Assembly: GCF_030035675.1 (NCBI RefSeq)
Contig: NC_084480.1
Coordinates: forward strand, 14,589,263-14,653,262
Length of the DNA: 64,000 nucleotides
From: Rhineura floridana
Lineage: Eukaryota > Chordata > Lepidosauria > Squamata > Rhineuridae
Direction: 5' to 3'
Shown here: in pieces, positions 1-10,204 of the stretch
How positions within the stretch are numbered: the first letter of the stretch is position 1
How the letters are laid out: each line of letters begins with the position of its first letter
Notes under the pieces: model-generated
Databases searched by the model: none
What the model was told of the DNA's origin: nothing
What the model saw: the letters and a program-made list of their open reading frames with translations, nothing else
Made by a program: the position numbers and the translations under genes

Positions 1-420
1 TGACTTTTTAAACACATAAACAATAAAAGTGAACAAGAAAGGAAAACTACAGAAATGGTATAAACAAATGTCTGGTAATGTCAAGATGAGAAAAACACAT
101 GGTTGCAAGGTGGGTAGTGGCAATAAAAACCGAAAGCAGTGGACATACATTCAAGAGGTAAAGAAAAGCATACAATCCCACTCTCTGGAGTGCTCCTATT
201 CAAAAAGTAGAATGAGCACACTGATCACTGGTTGGGAAAGTTAAAAGCAGCCACCAGGTACCCTTGAACGCATCTTCCATTAGAATGCTTCTATTTAGGT
301 GGCTTTGGTTTGTCAAGCACTCCATAAGGGCAACCTGCCATACCTTCCTCCACTAGCCCTCAATAGTGAATGATGTTTCCAAATGCCAGTGCTGCACTAT
401 TTCTAACTTTGCTGCAGCCA
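1..420. other. Unclassified sequence, no gene seen
   Basis: I see no coding signature, RNA gene or recognisable repeat here. The only open frame is short and lysine/serine-rich, as expected by chance in A-rich DNA. Confidence 0.5.
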
Positions 421-434
421 GTAGAAAATATATT

Positions 435-816
435 GAAAAAATGGAAATGGACTGCCTTCAAGTTGATCCCGACTTACGGTGACCCTACGAATAGGGCTTT
501 CATGGTAAGCAGTATTCAGAGGGGGTTTACCATTGCCTCCCTCTGAGGCTAGTCCTCCCCAGCTGGCTGAGCTTGCCACAGCTGCACAAGCTGGCCCCTT
601 CCTTGTCCGCAACTGCCAGCTGGGGGGTAATTGGGCTCCTTGGGACTATGCAGCTTGCCCACAGCTGCACAGGTGGCAGGGCACGTAACCCCTGAGCCAC
701 TCACTGTGGGGTGATCTTTAGCTGGCCGTTGACACCCAGGAGACAAGAGCGGGGATTTGAACTCACAGATCCTGGACTCCCAGCCAGGCTCTCCTCCCCA
801 CTGTGCTATACCAGCT
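435..816 (-). repeat. Expanded Sauria-type SINE with BovB-like tail
   Basis: Read on the minus strand, a tRNA-like head (box-B-like GAGTTCAAATCCCCG) leads into a long body and ends in the BovB-type tail (AGGGTCACCGTAAGTCGGGA, then AACTTGAAGGCAGT). A perfect 14-bp target duplication, GTAGAAAATATATT, lies at 421-434 and 817-830, so the ends are firm. At 382 bp it is about 150 bp longer than the other Sauria-type copies here (226 and 233 bp). The extra body contains two related CAGCTGTGG-CAAGCT segments, suggesting internal duplication. Known: squamate Sauria SINEs share their 3' end with BovB and are thought to use its machinery. Confidence 0.8.
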
Positions 817-830
817 GTAGAAAATATATT

Positions 831-1239
831 AGTTCCTTATAAAGCAGACCCTGTTGACATGATAGGCAATAATGCTAGTTCATGATTAGGTGGAATAATC
901 TGGACAACGATTGCTGAAATTTCCTGAAATACTCTATTCCACAAGATTGCTATGACAGGGCATGATCCCCACGTATGGAACTATATCCCCCTCTTGTGGC
1001 AACTCCTCCAACAGTCAGGCAAGAGAGGGGCATCGATCTTACTTAATTTTGAGCGTGTACAGTACCATCGGAACACCACTTGCAACAGTGATTCCTTGAT
1101 GCAAACCGATATCGTGCAAAGTGGTGCCCTCCGCCATTACCCGTTCCATCTTGCTACATCCATCTGCTTTCCTAGGTCGCCTTCCCAGACCAGTTTCCAT
1201 CCCAAGGACTCTCCATATAGTGTCAATGAAGCCCCTTGT
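831..1239. other. Unclassified; may include the L1 3' untranslated region
   Basis: This stretch lies directly downstream of the minus-strand L1 coding remains, so part may be its 3' UTR. No motif confirms that. The plus-strand open frame across it shows no recognisable domain. Confidence 0.3.
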
Positions 1240-3740
1240 ATATTACAGAAATCATACCTTCATGTTACCACCAGAGCTGATGCAGAGACTTTCATAAAAA
1301 GTGGAGGTGGTCCCTGCATGCACAAGAGATATTTACTAAAAGACTGAGTCTGTGTCACGTTAAACCATGTGGTATGGAATTCCCCTAGCTTTGCCGTTAT
1401 TTGTTTTGTGGTGAGAGGAATACCATTTTCAAACAAATCTAACAGCATATAAAGGCCTTTTTGTTCCCAGTCTCTAAATTGATTATATTTAACCAGATCA
1501 TGAAAATGAGGATGCTCTGAAAATGGGAGCAGTGGTGACTCCCTTGGTACTAATACATTCCCACAGTTTTTCCTGATAAGTAACATAGCACAATAGAACA
1601 GATTTTGCATTCTTTGTTAGGTTGCAGGGGTCAACTTACAAAAGAGTAATGCCCTGTTGGAGTTGTGCAAACATGGGATCTCCATACCCACCCATTCTAC
1701 TTCACAGTTACCCTTAATAACCTGGAGGAGCTGTTAAAGGTGGCAAGCCTCGAAGTATAATTATAAGTGTGGGACTCCAAGATCCCCCTCCAATTGGTGC
1801 TTATACAAAATACCTTTATTTACTCCAGCCCGTTTTCCAAAATTTATGAATCCATTGAGCTGACACTGCCAACTAGGCATTTCCTTTGGCTTCCATTGGA
1901 AGCGTCTGAAACAAGTACAGAAATATCCCGCATTAATGTACGCAATGGGTCCAGAGCGAGTACGTAAACCGAAAATGTAGTTAAAGTGAAGCACTACCTT
2001 TTTTCACTTATCGATGCATATACTGCACTGCAATCGTCATATACGGGCATAACTGATGTAAATAACGCATTTATAACTAAAATAAACACAGTAGGCCTTA
2101 TTTTAAGAAAAAGTTTGTAGTTGGAAACTGATCGGGCGGGTGGCGTCATGCCGTTAAGTGTCCGTTCTTGTGAAGCGAGCGTACGTAAACAGGGGAATGG
2201 TGCTACTGTAAATATGTGCGTACTCGCGATGTCGGTAAAGTGAAGGTCCGTATAGCGGGGTATTCCTGTAGGGAAATCAAGGTAAAAGACTCGTTTAGAC
2301 TGCAGCTCCTCTGCCCAACCATGAGAGATGCAACTTAGACCCACTTGAACAGCTTTTTTTTTAAGCATCTTTCACTAATGGCCCCAAGTTGCACTTCTTG
2401 AGCTGTTTTAAGTCTTTTGGAAGAACACATCAAGATATATTATGCTACTAAGGTTACAAAAGAAGTCCAGTGAGTCCTGATGCAGGGCAAAACGTACTTA
2501 AAAAGGATTTTAGCTCTGGAATAGTGACTTCTGGGTTGCTTAAAAGTAGTAAGACATTGTCAGCAAACAAGCTGATAGTATAGATCCCACCCCCGACCTT
2601 CACACCTTTAATAATAGCACTTTGTCTTTGATTCTGTTTGCCATGGGTATGATGAATAACAGTGGCAGCAGTGGACACCCTTGCCGTGTCCCTCTCTTTA
2701 GAGAAAAAGGGGGTGAATCCATACTATGATCTCTCGTTACCACTAGTGCCACTGTGTAGGTTTGGCATGAAACGGTCCCCAAACTTCACATGATTCAAAA
2801 CACCTTGCAAGTATAGCCATGAAACCCTGTCGAAAGCCTTGTAAATGTCAAGTGAAACCATAACTACTGGGACAATAATTTTTGCCTCCGGAAGAGAAAT
2901 GAGTAAAATCCTTGACTCCGGGATGCCCTTTTGCACCATGCATCGATTAGACTAAACTCTGTTAGCAGATGAGACATAACTGTGGGGCCACCAGTCCTTC
3001 CTCCTGTAGGTCCACTCCTGTCGATAGCCTCATCCATAACAACATTTAGATCAGCCCCCAAGCATAACCATACCTCCTTAAACCCATCAAGAACTTCCAG
3101 CCTTTCTCTCAAAAAATGCTCTTGGCCCTCATTTGGGCTGTAAACAGAACCCAGAGTTATTTGCACAACCTCTACAATGCCCCTTACAAAATTAGACACG
3201 CACCTACTATCAGTAATTATATCTGAAACTGCAATAGGGCATTTTATTGTCACTAGTATGGAAACTCCCTGGCTTTTGATTAACCAAAGGAATGAAATTG
3301 CTCATGTATCCAATGTTTAAGGGTGACATTTCGGTTGGTAGATTTTTGATGTGTTTCCTGAAGAAATATGACATCTGAATCTTCATCCTTCAGAAGTACT
3401 GCCACACTAGATCATTTAACAGCAGTTCCCAGTCCTTTTGTGTTTAACATTATAATTTGCAAATTATTTGCCATTACTGTGGGACGTGTGGAGAATCTAG
3501 GGTCCCAACTCCCATTTTTTGTTGCCAGACAAAACGAAAAAAGGGGGGGATTTTAAAATGTCCCTTAAGAGATAAACTCTAAACCAGAAAAAAACACACC
3601 ATGCCCTCCAGGTACCCAGTGACAGCCTGATCGTCTCCAGCAGGCTGGTCACTACCTCCAATGACCTTGGAGGAGAACAGGTGGAGCTAACATGTATTTG
3701 GGAGAAAGCTATGCAGCCATCTTGCACAACGGCAAGCCAC
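1240..3740 (-). mobile_element. L1-type LINE, ORF2 remains, broken
   Basis: Minus-strand frames together resemble an L1 ORF2. Near 3350-3480 is an endonuclease start (LNTKGL, then FLQETHQKS). At 2864-3253 the endonuclease continues (LGSVYSPNEGQ, LGADLNVVMD, DRS, DAW). Reverse transcriptase blocks follow: LDIYKAFDRVSW near 2840, FSLKRGTRQGCP near 2700, and a catalytic block reading FADN instead of FADD near 2560. The C-terminal part at 1260-1610 has the L1-like FRDWEQKGLYMLLDLF. The protein is split over several frames and interrupted by a miniature transposon, so the copy is dead. The region upstream of about 3490 may be the ORF1/ORF2 junction or 5' UTR; I cannot confirm an ORF1. Confidence 0.75.
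1918..2268. mobile_element. TA-flanked miniature DNA transposon inside the L1
   Basis: The ends are short inverted repeats, CAGAAATATCCCGC on the left and GCGGGGTATTCCTG on the right, each next to a TA dinucleotide. TA target duplication and CAG termini fit a pogo/Tigger-like or other Tc1/mariner-type non-autonomous element. It is 351 bp, unusually CpG-rich for this region, and carries no transposase frame. It splits the L1 ORF2, so it is younger than that L1. The long minus-strand frame crossing it is an artefact. Confidence 0.6.
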
Positions 3741-4089
3741 ACCCCATTAAGTGGCCTTCCTAAGCTATGAGATTCTTCCTTGCTTCTGTAACCAATGGCT
3801 GATTCTAAGTAAAATATCCAGTTACAACAATACAGATGCGTTTGTCTTTCTTGTGGTGAGACAAAAACCTACTCTGCAACAGTTTCCACACATGGATGTA
3901 GTTGGGCAGAAGGCTCCATCCGCTTCATGGTGGTTGGGCAGAAGGCTTCATGGTATCAAGAAGTTGGGGTACTATAGCATTTAGGGGGTGAGCTGAAGTT
4001 CTCACAGACTGAAATAATGCATAAGGGGATTATGCTACATAGCTCCACATCACCTGTGTCTTTGGCAGTCAATGTACATGATGATGATG
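3741..4089. other. Unclassified sequence with a short local duplication
   Basis: No gene seen. A short phrase, GGTTGGGCAGAAGGCT, is repeated about 30 bp apart near 3900-3950. A (GAT)n run at the right belongs to the neighbouring L2 tail. Confidence 0.4.
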
Positions 4090-4520
4090 ATTAACATTAT
4101 TATTATTATTAGTTCATTTATGAATCAACTTTCAGATGTGTCTCGAGGCAATTTACAAACAGACCATTAAAACAACTTTTAAAAATCAGGACAAGAAACA
4201 GCTGAAGAAAGGTTTTCAAACAATACGAAATGAACACCTAAGGCAAGGGACCATTTCATCCAGCTGGCAAAGGTTGTTGAAACAAAAATGGCTCCAAATG
4301 CTTCTGGTACAGGTTGTAGGCACCTGCCATATCTCAACAGGGATGCTGTTCCACAAAACAGGGGCAGCCACACTGAAAGCTCTGCTCTCAGATATGGTGG
4401 AACTGGCTTCTTGGGACTTGAGGGAGAAACTCTTCTTAAACTACATGTGTAGAGCTCCTGACCACTTTAGACTGAAGGTGGTTGTTCACTTGCTTCAATG
4501 CTCCTCTGCACAAGAAATAA
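4090..4520 (-). mobile_element. L2 LINE 3' end
   Basis: On the minus strand the C-terminal L2 motif reads AFSVAAPVLWNSIPVEIW, followed by an untranslated tail that ends in ATT repeats. This matches the layout of the other L2 copies here. It is a short, 5'-truncated and decayed copy. Confidence 0.65.
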
Positions 4521-4639
4521 ATAGATAAATCCCTGCTCATAGAAATCTAGCAGAACAGGGAACAGGGAGAAGAATTCCCACATAGCCTTCTCCCTGAAAT
4601 TCCAGTTTTATACAAGGATGGACTGAAGTGTGACGCTCG

Positions 4640-4725
4640 GCATCTCCAGGGAGGGCTGGAAATGATCTCTGGGTGGAACCTGGAAGAGCTGTGGCCAATC
4701 AGTGCAGACAATACTGAGCATGTTC
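4640..4725 (+). repeat. tRNA-derived SINE fragment
   Basis: The piece CGGCATCTCCAGGGAGGGCT to GCAGACAATACTGAGC matches the middle of the tRNA-headed SINE found whole at 23398-23578. The head and 3' tail are missing. Confidence 0.7.
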
Positions 4726-4734
4726 TTACATGCT

Positions 4735-5086
4735 TAAAACACACTGGAATGCACAAGAGAAGCCAAAAGGCAGCACTTCTTCACTCTGTCTGCACATAGT
4801 TAAACTATGGAATTCTGTCCCACAAGAGGCTGTGATGGCCACCAACTTGGATGGCTTTAAAAGAAAATTAGACAAATTCATGGAGGAAAGGGCTATGATG
4901 GCTACTAGCCACAATGGCTATGTTCTACCTCCACTGTCAGATGTCATGCCTCTGAATGCCAGTTGCTGAGAAGAGTGCTGTTGTGCTCAGGTCTTGCTTG
5001 TGAGCTTTCCATAGGCATCTAGTTAGCCACTGTGAAAATGAGGTGCTGGACCTGATGGGCCACTGGTCCTATCTAGCGGGCTTGTC
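4735..5086 (+). mobile_element. CR1-type LINE 3' end, subfamily with AGGATGCTGGA end
   Basis: The frame reads KLWNSVPQEAVMATNLDGFK and RKLDKFMEERAMMATSHNGY, a CR1-like C-terminus, and the DNA then runs to a GTGCTGGACCTGATGGGCCA end. The same unit recurs at 24920-25312, 35320-35490, 38680-38985, 44985-45060 and 55440-55830. Assignment to CR1 is from memory of squamate repeats; it is clearly a non-LTR 3' end. Confidence 0.6.
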
Positions 5087-5609
5087 ATGAGCCCCATGGA
5101 GAACTCTTGACAGGACTGGTGTGAGGAAGAGGAGAAGGTTTGGGATCCAGGGGGTGGGCCCCGTGGTCTGGGCACTGCGGATGGAGATGTCGGGAAGGGA
5201 CCCAATGATCTGCCTATCAACAGCCCCTCTCTCAAGGTGCCAGCTGACACACACAAGGGGGTGGAGCCATTTGCTGAGCCTGCCTCCTGCGATGGGCCCG
5301 CCCACAGCCCAGAAGGGGATGCCAGAGGTGGGGCCGGAGAAGGAACCAACAGAGTTGTCGCCACCCGTCGCCACAGACGTGCAGTTGGTGGCACAGGCCG
5401 AAGCACGCTGAGCCCATTAGCCAGCCTATGCATAGGAGTGCCTGCTCGCTTGCCCAGTCCCAAGCTGAGAGAAAAGCCCCAAGGAAATAGTTGTGCCTGC
5501 CCCAACCTTTATTAAGAGGATTTGGGGGGGATGTCTAGTGTTGCAACAAAGTCTTTGTTTCAGAAGCCATGCCACTTTATGCCTTGTTGTGATACTGGAC
5601 CTTCTAAGC
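5087..5609. other. GC-rich dispersed sequence, possible old LTR
   Basis: It begins TGTCATGAGCCCC, a start common in Ty3-type LTRs, and is GC-rich without a credible protein. No internal region or partner LTR is visible, so it could be a solo LTR fossil that continues beyond the hAT insertion at 5610-6131. The family assignment is weak. Confidence 0.25.
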
Positions 5610-6131
5610 CAGTGGTTCCCAACATTTATGAGTACAGGACCCCCTTTATAAGCTCAAAAAATTCATGACCCCCTCCCCCCGGGGAGGCAAGCTGGCTGCA
5701 AGGAAGGAAGGGGGAAAGCAGCCTTTCCTTACAGCCTTGCTTCTTTTTGCTCCACAAAAAGCCCTCTCCTCTCGTTCTGAGCAAGGGCATCGTCAGTGCG
5801 AGGAGAAGGGAGTCAGTGATAGTAATCCCCTCTTCTTCCTGGGATCTCAACCCTCAGCCTCCTTTGGCAACTGCTGTGTATTTTATAGGCAGATGCTTGC
5901 TCTTGGTGAGCCTGAAAGATGCTCTGGTGCTTCAACAAAAGACCTCCCCTCTCATTTGGAGCAAGGGGGAGGTGTCATCTGCAGCGGCAGTGGGAAGCAG
6001 ACAGTGTCCAGGGAGCTAAGACTTTTAAAATAATAATAATAAATAACTCATTTCTTTACTATTCGCGGCCCCTCTCTGGATTACTTTGAGGGGACCCCTG
6101 GGAGTCCTGGCCCCCAGGTTGGGAACCACTG
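5610..6131. mobile_element. hAT-type non-autonomous transposon (CAGTGGTTCCCAAC)
   Basis: Terminal inverted repeats are CAGTGGTTCCCAAC at the left and GTTGGGAACCACTG at the right. The flanks TTCTAAGC and GTCTAAGC match at 7 of 8 bases, the expected hAT target duplication. The 522-bp interior has no transposase frame but holds two diverged copies of a short segment (CTCTCGTTCTGAGCAAGGGC and a cousin about 190 bp on). Known: this terminus occurs in vertebrate hAT/Charlie-like elements. Confidence 0.85.
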
Positions 6132-7192
6132 GTCTAAGCTGTATCCTGACCTGTGTTCCAGTAGTGTGCTAACCTGAGCTGTGGCTCCTGCATCTTTTTA
6201 TGTATGTTCTTCAACCGGTCCTGAGCACAAGTCACTTGGTAAAAGAATTATATAGAAAACTACCATAAGTAGGATTTGAAATCTAAGAACTACAATGAAC
6301 ATGCTACTTACCCTCATCTCCCCTTTTTTCCTCTTCTTGGTGCTATTTCTAAGGCCTGTAGTTTTCCATTTTTGAATAGACTCCCATCTGTAAGCTTTTC
6401 CTTTTGACCTGGAGGGTTAAAAAAACAACTGCATTTAAACACATAAACTGAAGCGGAAATTCCTGACACCAATAGCTGGGACATTATGAACAAGCTGGAA
6501 ATGTGATGATGGGGCTTGCAATAAAATCAGAGGAACTGGCAATGCGGACAGTTTTCCACGGATCGTTTGCCATCTGGGAATAGTCGCCATGCAACTTGTT
6601 CTGTCCAAAGGGCCCCACCTCCTTTGTGGCTATTCTTTGCATTTGGGGTGGCCTTTGCCCTTCCTAGCAAGAGTTGTTCCATCAGGCTAAGCCGATCTTG
6701 CAGTCTGGCTCTGCAAGCACAGCACTTCCATGCATAATCAAACACTGACACTTCCTGTGCAGAGGCTGGGCACTGTGGCTGGTTGGGGGCCAATTTGGGC
6801 TTTCCAGATACTTTCCATTGGACAAGTGGCTAAGATCACATCCACACAAAAGGTTTAAAGCATGTGGCTTCTCCTATAAGAGTGTAAAGCCCCCACCCAC
6901 CCTCTGCCAGGGTCTTGATTCAGATCAGGAACCCCCACACCTGCTATTTACATTTTTAAAAACCACATTCACATAATTGCTAATTGCACGGTGTCATGGC
7001 TAGTTTGGCCCACAGTTACCCATGCTTAGATACAAATTGAAATACGAAGCAGTCAGGCTATCTAGCTCACCCTTGTTTATGCTAGCTAGTAGTGGCTCTC
7101 CAGTAAGTGATCTCTTCCCAGACCTCTGATCCTGAATTTGGATCTTGTGTATGCATAAGGCACATGTCATGCACATGCTTTCTACCCCCTAA
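6132..7192. other. Apparently non-repetitive, no recognised gene
   Basis: No repeat signature was recognised. A minus-strand open frame at 6527-6793 is cysteine-containing (WKCCACRARLQDR ... CPHCQFL) but matches no family I know and lacks obvious splice or promoter context. Confidence 0.4.
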
Positions 7193-7249
7193 ACTAGGGA
7201 TAGGGAACCTTAGACCCAGGGGACAAACATGGCCCTCCAGGTCTGTGTA
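7193..7249 (+). repeat. hAT fragment (GGGGAACCT family)
   Basis: AGGGATAGGGAACCTTAGAC and GGCCCTCCAGGTCTGTG match the left end of the family seen better at 36421 and 29459. It stops where the next MITE begins. Confidence 0.55.
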
Positions 7250-7416
7250 CACACCATACACTTGAAACACATTTGAAGCACATGACATCCCCCAAAGAAT
7301 CCTGGAAGCTGTAGTTTGCTGAGGGTGCTGGGAATTGTAGTTCTGTAAGGGGTAAACGGCAGTTCCCAGGATTCTTTGGGGAACGTCATATCCTTCAAAT
7401 TTATGGTATGGATGTG
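7250..7416. mobile_element. Palindromic MITE (ACACCATAC termini)
   Basis: The left end CACACCATACACTTGAA and the right end TTCAAATTTATGGTATGGAT are inverted copies. Inside them, CCCAAAGAATCCTGGAAGCT pairs with CAGTTCCCAGGATTCTTTGG, so most of the unit folds on itself. A second copy is at 22163-22354. The superfamily is not certain. Confidence 0.7.
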
Positions 7417-7573
7417 ATCTTAGTGTGGCTAATGAGAAGGCCAGCCTGGGTGTGGCTGAGGGACAGTCACTGGCTGCCACGGGCTGAGCCTATAGAGGAG
7501 TCTCTTGAAGATCTGAGGAGACAACAGGTCAAGAGAATTCCAAAGAGTGGCTTAAGATAGGAGAGTTGGAGGG

Positions 7574-7905
7574 AGATTATTATTATTATTATTATTATTA
7601 TTATCCTGCCCTTCCTCCCAGCAGGAGCCCAGGGCAGCAAACAAAAGCACTAAAAACATTAAAACATCATAAAAACAAACTTTAAAACACATTAAAACAA
7701 AACATCTTCAAAAATGTTACTTAAAAAAAGCTATGAAAACATCTTCTAAGATTAAAAACATTTGTAAAAAAGAAAGTTTAAAAACATATTGAAAAGCAAT
7801 CCCAACACAGACGCAGACTGGGATAAGGTCTCAACTTAAAAGGCTTGTTGAAAGAGGAAAGTCTTCAATAGGTGCCAAAAAGATAACAGAGATGGCAAAG
7901 GCCAG
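7574..7905 (-). mobile_element. L2 LINE 3' end
   Basis: It starts with an (ATT)n run, then CCTGCCCTTCCTCCCAGCAG, an A-rich stretch, and on the minus strand an L2-like C-terminal coding end. It matches the tails of the plus-strand copies at 27480-27770 and 61530-61770 closely, placing all three in one subfamily. Confidence 0.8.
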
Positions 7906-7944
7906 TAGCCCTCAGCAGATGCTTTGTGACAGGAGAAAGCCCAT

Positions 7945-8118
7945 CAGTGGCAGAGCAACTGCTTTTCAAGCAAAAGGTCCCAGGTTCAGTCCCTGGCATC
8001 TCCAGGCAGGGCCAGGAATGTCCCCTGTGTAAAACCCTGGAGAGCTGTTGCCAGTCAGTGTTGACAATACTGAGCTAGATGGACGTATGGCCTGACTCAG
8101 CATAAGGCATCTTCCCAT
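7945..8118 (+). repeat. tRNA-derived SINE, near full length
   Basis: The head has an A-box-like AGTGGCAGAGCAACTGC and B-box-like GGTTCAGTCCC. The body GGCATCTCCAGGCAGGGCCA follows, and the end is GACTCAGCATAAGGCATCTT. The layout matches the copy at 23398-23578. Confidence 0.85.
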
Positions 8119-8435
8119 GTCACCTCTCTTCCTGACAAGGTCGAAATACAGCCTGAGGGCAACCAGATGTGTTTCTTCACTGCCTTCCATTCTCTTGCAG
8201 TGCATTTTTTGAGCACTTTCTTCCTGTGATCTGTGAATTGATCTTTATCAGGGAAAACATCACTTACTACAACTGACACAGAACTGAGTGGTCTCAGGAG
8301 TGAATGAGGAGAGAATGAGAAGCAAAGAGGACAACCTCTTTGAGTTACCATGGCTCTGCAGCTTCACCAAAGGTGAAGCATGTGTCACCACATTCATCTG
8401 CTTTTCAAACAGGGAAGGGTCATCGCTTCTGGGGA
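8119..8435. other. Unclassified sequence
   Basis: No repeat or gene recognised between two SINEs. Short open frames on both strands show no domain. Confidence 0.4.
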
Positions 8436-8545
8436 AGTACCATAGCTCAGTGGTAGAGCCACTGCCTTGCATGCAGAAAGTCCCAGATTGTGTGACATCT
8501 TGGAAAGCCACTGCCAGTCAGTGTAGACAATACTGAGCTAGATAA
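8436..8545 (+). repeat. tRNA-derived SINE with internal deletion
   Basis: The head CATAGCTCAGTGGTAGAGCC is well kept and the end TAGACAATACTGAGCTAGAT is present, but the middle is deleted. Right after it, a short AGCTA/AGATA simple repeat (8545-8578) seems to have grown from the AGCTAGATA end. Confidence 0.8.
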
Positions 8546-8687
8546 GCTAAGCTAAGCTAGATAAGATAAGCTAGATAACACTCTATGTTGTTGAACTGTG
8601 TTTTATTGTAATATGATCTGCTTTTTAATATGTATTTTGTATCTTCCTTTTATATCTGTTTAATTGCAGTAGCCTATGGCTTTGAAC

Positions 8688-9245
8688 CAGAGCTTGGAAG
8701 ATTACTTTTAAAAAGTAATAAATTACAGTTACAGTTGCATGGCCCAAAAAAGTAGTAATTACCATTACAATTACAATTGCTCTGAAAGTAACTAATTACT
8801 TTATTTTTCCTCAAAAGTAATCACTACAATTACATTTCAGTTACTTTAAAAAAATGCCTACAAGGTGCTGGCCTTGGCTGCTGCACATCTAAGTAGCCTA
8901 AAACAACATTAAAAATAAACAAACACATACAGAGGTAGTAGAATAATTATTTTTATTCATAAGATAGTAATGGTGGTCTCCCCGCTGGTAAGGGTGGTGG
9001 GGAGGGAGGCTGAGGCCACTACTCAGATCTTTGCATGTCAAACCAAGTGCAACCCCCCCACTCAGCCAGCCAGCATAAACTCTCTCACTTAACCACCTCC
9101 CAGCTCCTGCCCTGCCACCAACTAAGGGACACCCACTCAAGCAAACATTTTCCCCTGAGATGCTAAAAAATTAAAATACTGCAAATGCAGCACAGTAGCC
9201 AGAAAGGGCGGTGGAGGCCACTTTGTGTGCCAGGTGCAAACACAG

Positions 9246-9316
<71 letters not shown>

Positions 9317-9772
9317 TCATCTTTCACCTCCACAGTTCTTTATCTCCATTCTGCTGCTGCCTCCTTCTCCCCCTTTATCCATGTTCTTGACCTCCGGATC
9401 CTTTTCCCTCCACTCCATTCTTCACCACCACTATCCATTTTTTAAAATAATTGTTTTCTCCACTCCACCCCGTCTCACTCTCCTCCTCCTGCCCATCCAC
9501 AGAGCATGAGGAAAGAGCGACACTGCACAGAAGCCCAGTTTGAGGCACTTGATTTTCATCCACAAATCAGAGGAGCAGAAGACTTCCCCTGCTCCCCCCC
9601 CAAAGTAATGCCCAAAAGTAATTCTGGAAACGTTACAATTACTCCACAAAAGTAGTAAAATTACTCCTAGTTCTATTACAATCGAAATGCAAAGGAATTA
9701 CCCACTCGTTACTAAAAAAAGTAATGAATTACAAGTAATTCGTTACTTGTAACTAGTTACTTCCAAGCTCTG
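8688..9772 (+). mobile_element. hAT-type transposon, CAGAGCTTGG family, copy 1
   Basis: The termini are CAGAGCTTGGAAG and CTTCCAAGCTCTG, and the 8-bp target duplication CTTTGAAC is perfect at 8680-8687 and 9773-9780. The outer ~150 bp at each end are packed with GTAAT and ATTAC words in both orientations, probably transposase-binding sites. The 1085-bp interior carries a (CT)n(CA)n microsatellite at 9249-9314 and no transposase frame. Related copies are at 39107-40147 and 53248-53986. Confidence 0.92.
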
Positions 9773-9796
9773 CTTTGAACAATAAAGACTTTGTTC

Positions 9797-9857
9797 ATAC
9801 TGAGCTAGATAGACCAGGGGCCTGATTCAGTATGAGGCAGCATTGTATGTTCTTAAT
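9797..9857 (+). repeat. tRNA-derived SINE 3' fragment
   Basis: TACTGAGCTAGATAGACCAG followed by CTGATTCAGTATGAGGCAGC is the SINE's 3' end. The head is missing. Confidence 0.7.
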
Positions 9858-10204
9858 GGTGATATGTACACAAAAGTGAAAAAACCCATCCCAAGCATTT
9901 ACTAATTTTGAGGGATGATGAAAAGAGCCCTTAAATGCCCAAAGTGACTGTTATTTTTGTTAGAAACTGACAAAGGGGGAGGGGAAACAAGTTTAACCAC
10001 TTGGAACAAATCCAAATATAATGTTGGTTGTGTTTCAGAAAATGCCAAGGTATATACAGTATATTTGAGCAAAATCACAAAATATGTGTATTTCTGAAAG
10101 TGGAACATAAATTGTATAATGAATGGTAGATGCTTGCTTGAACGTGAGGAGATGTCTGCTCTAAAATAGCGTAGGAATCTTTGGACTAATTATTTCCATA
10201 ATAC
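9858..10204. other. Unclassified sequence
   Basis: AT-rich DNA between a SINE fragment and a CR1. No gene or repeat recognised. Confidence 0.4.

Noticed and set aside
952-1347. 131-codon plus-strand frame
   Set aside because: No domain, no promoter or splice context, and it partly overlaps the minus-strand L1.
1994-2368. 124-codon minus-strand frame
   Set aside because: It crosses a miniature transposon inside the L1, so it joins unrelated DNA and has no domain.
5023-5515. Overlapping frames on both strands as a coding gene
   Set aside because: Frames on both strands are equally open, proline/glycine-rich and without a domain; GC content explains them.
8545-8578. Short AGCTA/AGATA direct repeats as a CRISPR-like array
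   Set aside because: There are no spacers; it is a simple repeat grown from a SINE end in a vertebrate genome.
9185-9509. Frames rich in Ser-Leu and Thr-His
   Set aside because: They translate a (CT)n(CA)n microsatellite inside a hAT element. The same holds for the frames at 39384-40012.
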